Below, piece by piece: positions 58,891 to 64,000 of a stretch of DNA of 64,000 nt. Origin of the DNA: Actinoalloteichus_B caeruleus (GTDB lineage: Bacteria > Actinomycetota > Actinomycetes > Mycobacteriales > Pseudonocardiaceae). Positions within the stretch are counted from its first letter, which is position 1. The number at the start of each line of letters is the position of its first letter. The stretch is from NCBI RefSeq assembly GCF_000718005.1, contig NZ_JODV01000011.1. One strand, written 5' to 3'. The position numbers were made by a program, and so were the translations under genes. A model generated the notes under the pieces. The model made no database searches, was not told the DNA's origin, and was given only the letters and a program-made list of their open reading frames with translations.

Positions 58891-60711
58891 TCAGCCCAGG
58901 CGTTCCCGCAGCGCGGCCAGCTCGTCCCGCAGCGTGCCGGGCAGGGCATCGCCGATCGTGTCGAACCACTCCTCGATCAGGGGCAGCTCGGCACGCCACT
59001 CCTCCCGGTCCACGCGCAGCGCGGCCTCGACGTCCGCCTCGGTACCCGCCAACCCGGACAGGTCGAGCCCGCTGGCGGTCGGTACCCGCCCGATCGGGGT
59101 GTCGACGGCCGCCGCGACCCCGTCCAGGCGGTCCACGATCCATTTCAGCACGCGCGAGTTCTCACCGAAGCCCGGCCACAGGAACCGGCCGTCCTCGCCC
59201 CGGCGGAACCAGTTGACGTAGAAGATCCTCGGCAGCCGGGAGGCGTCGGCCTCCTTGCCGAGGTTGATCCAGTGCTGGAAGTAGTCACCCGCGTTGTAGC
59301 CGATGAAGGGCAGCATGGCCATCGGGTCCCGCCGGACCTGCCCGACCCGTCCGGTCGCCGCCGCCGTCTTCTCGCTGGAGAGGGTGGCGCCCATGAAGAC
59401 ACCGTGCTGCCAGTCCCGGGCCTCGGTGACCAGCGGGATCGTCGTCGCGCGTCGTCCGCCGAAGAGGATCGCGGAGATGGGCACTCCTCGCGGATCGTCC
59501 CACTCGGGCGCCAGCACGGGGCACTGTCCCATCGGCGTGCAGTACCGCGAGTTCGGGTGGGAGGACAGCTCGCCCCGCTCCCCGTCCTCGGGCGTCCAGT
59601 CCTCGTGCCGCCAGGAGGTGAGGTGGTCGGGGGCACCGTCCATCCCCTCCCACCAGATGTCGCCGTCCTCGGTCATCGCGACGTTGGTGAAGATGGAGTT
59701 CCCGCGCTCCAGCGTGCGCATCGCGTTGGGGTTGGTCTTCCAGTTCGTGCCAGGCGCGACGCCGAAGAACCCGGCCTCCGGGTTGACCGCGTAGAGCCTG
59801 CCGTCCTCGCCGAACCGCATCCACGCGATGTCGTCCCCGAGGGTCTCGACCCGCCAACCGGGGATGGTGGGTTCCAGCATGGCCAGGTTGGTCTTGCCGC
59901 AGGCGGACGGGAAGGCGGCCGCGACGTAGCGCACCTCGTCGGTGGGGGAGATCAGTTTGAGGATGAGCATGTGCTCGGCGAGCCACCCCTCGTCCCGGGC
60001 CATCGCCGAGGCGATCCGCAACGAGTAGCACTTCTTGCCCAACAGCGCGTTGCCCCCGTAGCCGGAGCCGAAACTCCAGATCGTGCGCTCCTCGGGGAAG
60101 TGCGAGATGTACTTGGTGTCGTTGCAGGGCCAGGGCACGTCCGCCTCGCCGTCGGCGAGCGGCCTGCCCACCGAGTGCAGGCAGGGGACGAACTCGCCGT
60201 CGCTCCCGAGGCGGGACAACACCTCACCCCCCATTCGGGTCATGATGTGCATCGACACCACGACGTACTCGGAGTCGGTGATCTCGACGCCGAACATGGG
60301 TCGCTCGGCGTCCAGCGGTCCCATGCAGAACGGGATGACGTACATCGTCCTGCCGCGCATGCACCCCCGGTACAGCTCCGTCATCACCCGTTTCATCTCC
60401 GCCGGCGGCATCCAGTTGTTGGTGGCCCCGGCGTCGGCCTCGTCCCGGGAGCAGATGAACGTGCGCTCCTCGACCCTGGCCACGTCGCTGGGGTCCGAGG
60501 CGCACCAGAACGAGTTGGGCTTGGCCCGGAGGGGTACGAAGGTGCCCGCCGCGACCAGGGCGTCGGTCAGCCGCCTCCACTCCGCCTCGGAGCCGTCGCA
60601 CCAGACGACGGTGTCCGGGGTGGTCAGGTCCGCGACCTCGCGGACCCAGGCGAGGAGACCTTCGTGGGTGGTGGGCGGCTGGTCGAGACCGGGTACGGCG
60701 AGTGCGGTCAT
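58891..60711 (-). CDS. pckG: Phosphoenolpyruvate carboxykinase (GTP)
   Basis: The 606-residue enzyme converts oxaloacetate and GTP to phosphoenolpyruvate and CO2, the first step of gluconeogenesis from TCA intermediates. The P-loop FPSACGKTN, the metal-binding GDDIAWMRFGEDG and the long stretch TERTIWSFGSGYGGNALLGKKC-like (EERTIWSFGSGYGGN) are those of the GTP type. Length is typical. ATG 60711 has GTGAGGA upstream; longer frames to 60840 lack likeness. A palindrome lies about 210 bases before the start. Confidence 0.96.
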   Translation of the reverse strand: MTALAVPGLDQPPTTHEGLLAWVREVADLTTPDTVVWCDGSEAEWRRLTDALVAAGTFVPLRAKPNSFWCASDPSDVARVEERTFICSRDEADAGATNNWMPPAEMKRVMTELYRGCMRGRTMYVIPFCMGPLDAERPMFGVEITDSEYVVVSMHIMTRMGGEVLSRLGSDGEFVPCLHSVGRPLADGEADVPWPCNDTKYISHFPEERTIWSFGSGYGGNALLGKKCYSLRIASAMARDEGWLAEHMLILKLISPTDEVRYVAAAFPSACGKTNLAMLEPTIPGWRVETLGDDIAWMRFGEDGRLYAVNPEAGFFGVAPGTNWKTNPNAMRTLERGNSIFTNVAMTEDGDIWWEGMDGAPDHLTSWRHEDWTPEDGERGELSSHPNSRYCTPMGQCPVLAPEWDDPRGVPISAILFGGRRATTIPLVTEARDWQHGVFMGATLSSEKTAAATGRVGQVRRDPMAMLPFIGYNAGDYFQHWINLGKEADASRLPRIFYVNWFRRGEDGRFLWPGFGENSRVLKWIVDRLDGVAAAVDTPIGRVPTASGLDLSGLAGTEADVEAALRVDREEWRAELPLIEEWFDTIGDALPGTLRDELAALRERLG

Positions 60712-61537
60712 GGTCCTCACGTCTCCTGACTGCCAGGTGCTGCCGGCGGTGGTTGTGCGCTGTCCACGGCTCGGTGGAACACGAAGACCCCCACGAACGC
60801 GGAAATGCTTCGCGCCGCCCGGTGGCGGCGGGCGGACCACGAAATTGGGGGTTCCCGAAGGTTAGCGGCAGTAGGCCCTCGGTACTCAACGGAAAGTTGT
60901 CGGCTCTCTCACAGGACCGATAAGGGTATCGATTCAGCACCTGGAAGTTGGGCTCTGTTCTCGTTTGTCCGCAACGAATTCGGTCCGGTTCGGGTGCGTG
61001 GGCGGGGTGCGCTCGCCGTCCCCGGTCAGGCGTACCGGCGGCGCTGCGGAGCCCGTTCGACGGCGTTCGACGCCCGGGGAGCCGGGCGAACGCGAGAATG
61101 CGCGCAACCGGTTGACCAGTTTCGGTGGGCTGGGCCGGACGCCTCCGGTCCGTGGTCCGGACCGCACGGCGCCGGGAAATGGCGGTGGCGATTCCATTCC
61201 GCGCGGCCAGGCGAAGGGGAGGGCGCGGGCCGTGGTGGTTTATCCGGTTGGCGGCCGAATGGGCGTCGAATAGGGGGATATTCGGATGCCAGGGCCAGTG
61301 CCGCGAACTTCCGCTGGAATTGGGGGAAAGTCCGCCGGTCGACCCCGTTCCCTTTCCTCCGGTAGCGGGCCCGGCGGTGTTCCGACCGCGCCGCTCACCG
61401 GATCGGGCGCGGTTCGGAGCGCGCCGCCGCCCGTGGGGGCGGTCGGCGGGCGCCAGGAGCGGACCCGCCGACCACGACGGCCACGACCACGCCGAGTGCC
61501 GTCGGCGCGGCGAGCCCTCCACGGGCTCGCCCGTCGA
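60712..61537 (-). other. Intergenic region upstream of pckG
   Basis: No gene is supported in these 826 bases. The half next to pckG is A/T-richer (60840-60990) and probably holds its promoter and control sites, including the palindrome at 60918. The other half is GC-rich and ends at the stop of the next gene. Confidence 0.4.
60918..60931 (-). promoter_or_regulatory. Palindrome upstream of pckG
   Basis: CGATA-AGGG-TATCG is a perfect inverted repeat in the A/T-rich leader region of pckG, a candidate operator for carbon-source control. Confidence 0.35.
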
Positions 61538-62362
61538 TCAAGCCCAGTGCGCCTGCGCGACCTCGGGCGACTCCCCGCTGGCGTCCCCGCTCGGAGCGGA
61601 GGCACCGGCCACGGGGACGGCGGACCCGCCGACGGACGCGGTGACGTCGTAGCGCGCGCGTGCGTCGGTCTCCTCGTCGCCCCACTCCTCGTCGGAGCCG
61701 CTGGGCACCGCCCCGTGGTGGCCGGTGTCGGGGACGTACTGCCCCTGGGCGTCCAACCCGCCCTGTTCGACGACGACCCACTCCCCGCCGCCGGTGTGCT
61801 CGGCGAGGACCACCGTGCCGTCGGCGTGGAACTCGGCGATCAGGTCGGCGTCGCCGTCGCCGTCGACGTCGCTGACGACCAGCACGACGTCATCCTCGGT
61901 GACCACCACGGAGGTGTCGGCGACTCCGTCACCGTTCATGTCCTCCGTCGGCGCGCCGACATCCATCGGGCCGCCCGGTGTGCGCACGAGGATGGAGTCC
62001 CCCGAGTAGCTGGCGTCGTCGAAGGGTTCGCCGGCGGGCAACTCCCCGATGTCGAGGCGGGGGTTCCCCTCGAGGGTCCGTTCGGGGTCGGACGCCACCC
62101 AACCACCGGACGCCTGGTCGTAGCCGGCGGTCCCGGTGACGTTGCCGTGTTCGTCGTACTCGACCAGCAGGTCCGCCTCACCGTCGCCGTCCGAGTCCGT
62201 GAAGACCAGGTACCCGTCGTCGGTCTCCAACAACACGCTGTCCGGTGTCCCGTCGCCGGAGAAGTCGTGGTTGGTCTCCCCGGTGTACTCCTGGCCGTCG
62301 ACGACCACCCGCAGGTCCGTGCTGTCGCCGGTGGTGTCACCGGCCTCACCCTCGATGTACAC
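61538..62362 (-). CDS. Acidic protein with four calcium-binding-type DxDGDG motifs
   Basis: The 274-residue protein carries four loops like those of EF-hands or dockerins: DFSGDGTPDSVLLE, DSDGDGEADLLVEY, DMNGDGVADTSVVV and DVDGDGDADLIAEF. They come in two pairs separated by about 60 residues, each followed by a beta-strand pair, so it may be a tandem-domain calcium-binding protein. It has no signal peptide or membrane helix that I can see. I believe this type is called DUF6802 in actinobacteria, a name from memory. GTG 62362 has AGGGGGA upstream. It is 89 bases after the dynamin-like gene, in the same operon. Confidence 0.7.
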   Translation of the reverse strand: MYIEGEAGDTTGDSTDLRVVVDGQEYTGETNHDFSGDGTPDSVLLETDDGYLVFTDSDGDGEADLLVEYDEHGNVTGTAGYDQASGGWVASDPERTLEGNPRLDIGELPAGEPFDDASYSGDSILVRTPGGPMDVGAPTEDMNGDGVADTSVVVTEDDVVLVVSDVDGDGDADLIAEFHADGTVVLAEHTGGGEWVVVEQGGLDAQGQYVPDTGHHGAVPSGSDEEWGDEETDARARYDVTASVGGSAVPVAGASAPSGDASGESPEVAQAHWA

Positions 62363-62451
62363 CGCATCCCCCTCACCGGGTCGTTTCGGATCTCGACCGG
62401 CCGACGGTGCTGCTCGGCCCCCGGGCGGTCCGGTCGGACGTCACGTTGGAC

Positions 62452-64000
62452 TCACGGTAGGCAGTTCTGGTTCCCGCCCAACCGGGGCCCCGGGCCCGGC
62501 CGGCCCGGGGAGGTGCCGGGCTGGGCGGCGTGGCCGCGACCAGGCCCGAGCTCGCGCATCCTGGCGAGCAGCTGGTCGACCTGTTCGGCCCCGGCCCGCA
62601 CCTCCGCCAGGGTTCGGCGCACCCGTTGCGTCTCCCTCGCGCGGTCGGCGGAACCCATCCGCAGCGCCCTGTCGACCTCCCGGAGCTCCTCCTCGATGCC
62701 GTTGACGCGCCGGCCGAGCACCTCGTCGAGCGCGGTCGAGAGCTGGATCTCCGCCTCGATCAGCTGCTCGGACACCACCTGGTCCAGGGTGGAACGGGCA
62801 TCGGCGAGGGCATCGGACAGCCACTGCCGCAGGTGCTGCTTGTCCGCGCCGTGGCGGCGGACCCGGCCGATCCACCAGCCGGCGCCGAGGCCCAGCGCCA
62901 CCACGGGAACGACGAGCGGCAGGGCCGCCAGCCCGGCCGCGGCCCCGAAGGGCAGCATCGCCAGCTTGCTCGCCCCCAGCCCCGCCGAGATGCCCATCGA
63001 CCCGCCCATGAAGACCAGCAGGCGGTCCTCCGCCGTCTGCTGGCGCCGGTCCGCCGGGCGCATCACGACGAAGGGCTGGGTGGACCTGGCCACCTGGTCG
63101 CGGATCATGGCGAGTTCGGCGGGCGAGAACAGTTCGGCGAGCGTCAGTTCGGTCACCCTGGCCAGCCGTTGTTCGAGCATCGCGCTGGTGCGGGCCGAGA
63201 GGAGTCGCAGCGCGGCGTCCACGTGCCGGGGCAACCGCTCGAGCCCGGCGCGGTCCGCGCCGTCGATCTGCCGGCGGAACCAGTACTGCACGTCGCGGAC
63301 CTGGCGGGCGACCTCGTGACCGCACTCGACCCGTGCCCGGTTCAGCTCGCCTCGCAGGCGCAGCTGCCATCCCCTGCTGGCGGAGCGGCGTTCCGCCGAC
63401 AGCTCGTCCCGACGTCGCCTGAGGGCGCGGGCCTCGTCCTCCCCGGTGGTCAGGGCCCGTTCCTCGGCCTCGAGACGGGCGGTGAGGGCGGCGAGGGAAC
63501 TGGCGAGCGCCCGCATCGTGTTCGCCTCGCCGAGCATGTTGCCGCGTCCGGCCACGGTGCTGACGAGCGAGGTGGCGAGTTCCGCGATCCCCGACCGCGC
63601 CCGCAGCATGTCGGCGGGCCCCGCGTGCGGGGCGGAGGCGGCGAGCTGCGACAACCGCGCGGACACCGGGTGGATGTCGGCGTCCGCGAAGCGCGGCGCG
63701 TGCTCGGCGAGCAGCGCCCTGTCGGCGGCGAGCACCTCCCGCCACCCCCGGTACTGGTCCGTCTTGGTCAGGGCGAACACCACCGTCTCCACCCGGTCGG
63801 AGATGGAGCGGAGGAAGGACAGCTCGCCGTGGGTCAGCGGGCTGGAGGCGTCCAGGACGAACAGCAGGGCCGTCGCCTTCGCCGCCGCGTCCGCCGCGCG
63901 CTCACCGTGGATCGCGTCCAGACCGCCCACACCCGGCGTGTCGACCAGGTCGAGGTCGGTGAGCAGCGGCGCCGGCCCGGTGACCGCGATGTCGCGGGGC
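62452..64000 (-). CDS. Dynamin-like GTPase (IniA/IniC type), N-terminus outside window
   Basis: The visible part is about 515 residues. It includes the end of a GTPase domain with G3 motif DLVDTPGVGGL (near the right edge), LLFVLDASSPLT and G4 motif TKTD. A long helical region rich in Glu, Arg and Ala follows, then a hydrophobic stretch (LGASKLAMLPFGAAAGLAALPLVVPVVALGLGAGWW) that may dip into the membrane, then more helices. This is the layout of bacterial dynamin-like proteins such as mycobacterial IniA, which are thought to repair or fuse membranes under stress. The Walker A (G1) motif lies beyond the window. Confidence 0.85.
   Translation of the reverse strand, partial: PRDIAVTGPAPLLTDLDLVDTPGVGGLDAIHGERAADAAAKATALLFVLDASSPLTHGELSFLRSISDRVETVVFALTKTDQYRGWREVLAADRALLAEHAPRFADADIHPVSARLSQLAASAPHAGPADMLRARSGIAELATSLVSTVAGRGNMLGEANTMRALASSLAALTARLEAEERALTTGEDEARALRRRRDELSAERRSASRGWQLRLRGELNRARVECGHEVARQVRDVQYWFRRQIDGADRAGLERLPRHVDAALRLLSARTSAMLEQRLARVTELTLAELFSPAELAMIRDQVARSTQPFVVMRPADRRQQTAEDRLLVFMGGSMGISAGLGASKLAMLPFGAAAGLAALPLVVPVVALGLGAGWWIGRVRRHGADKQHLRQWLSDALADARSTLDQVVSEQLIEAEIQLSTALDEVLGRRVNGIEEELREVDRALRMGSADRARETQRVRRTLAEVRAGAEQVDQLLARMRELGPGRGHAAQPGTSPGRPGPGPRLGGNQNCLP

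Overview
The window is very GC-rich, with GTG and TTG starts, TANNNT -10 boxes placed 6-7 bases before start codons, and an almost complete mycobacterial-type block dnaB-rplI-rpsR-ssb-rpsF ... GT87-ponA-DUF5318 / padR-ino1. These point to a high-GC actinobacterium. F420-type and mycothiol-linked genes, a DUF397 protein and a long-tailed class A PBP fit Pseudonocardiales or relatives, but this is inference and no marker gene (rRNA) is present. DnaA-box pairs beside dnaB and a perfect 14-bp parS site suggest the window lies in the chromosomal core, not far from oriC. I see no rRNA, tRNA, CRISPR array, insertion sequence or phage.

Layout. 1-6600: end of a sugar-type binding protein, a DUF1707 protein, a NarL-type two-component pair, a diguanylate cyclase and an AI-2E family permease. 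6900-12200: two large secreted proteins of unknown function and a PAS-GGDEF protein. 12.6-17.5 kb: a membrane protein, an ECF41-type sigma factor with its FAD oxidoreductase partner, and a divergent TetR / luciferase-like oxidoreductase pair. 17.9-33.3 kb: the conserved core block (dnaB, ribosomal proteins, ssb, nfo, two GT87 glycosyltransferases, ponA, DUF5318, padR, ino1). 33.5-39 kb: cutA without a normal stop, phoX, an SDR, a 49-residue basic protein and a SIMPL protein. 39.2-42.9 kb: branched-chain 2-oxoacid dehydrogenase E2-E1beta-E1alpha. 43.2-53.6 kb: peptide and amino-acid handling: an M20 peptidase, an amino-acid ABC transporter with three tandem binding lipoproteins for one permease and ATPase, and an AbgB-like hydrolase with an AbgT transporter. 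53.7-58.2 kb: two secreted acyl-carrier-protein-like proteins, one with a collagen-like tail, a hypothetical protein and a septum-formation-type lipoprotein. 58.4-64 kb: parS, DoxX, GTP-dependent PEP carboxykinase, a protein with four DxDGDGxxD motifs, and a dynamin-like GTPase running off the end.

The most unusual content is the pair at 53.7-55.9 kb. Both proteins carry signal peptides and a 78-residue ACP-like domain in which the phosphopantetheine serine is replaced. Both are preceded about 97 bases upstream by the same palindromic element. The second has 19 Gly/Ser-X-Pro triplets flanked by cysteines. Other items worth attention are the three 11-bp-spaced DnaA-box pairs, a short Trp-Trp/Cys-Cys reading frame followed by a hairpin and U-tract, and tandem 16-bp repeats upstream of the bkd operon.
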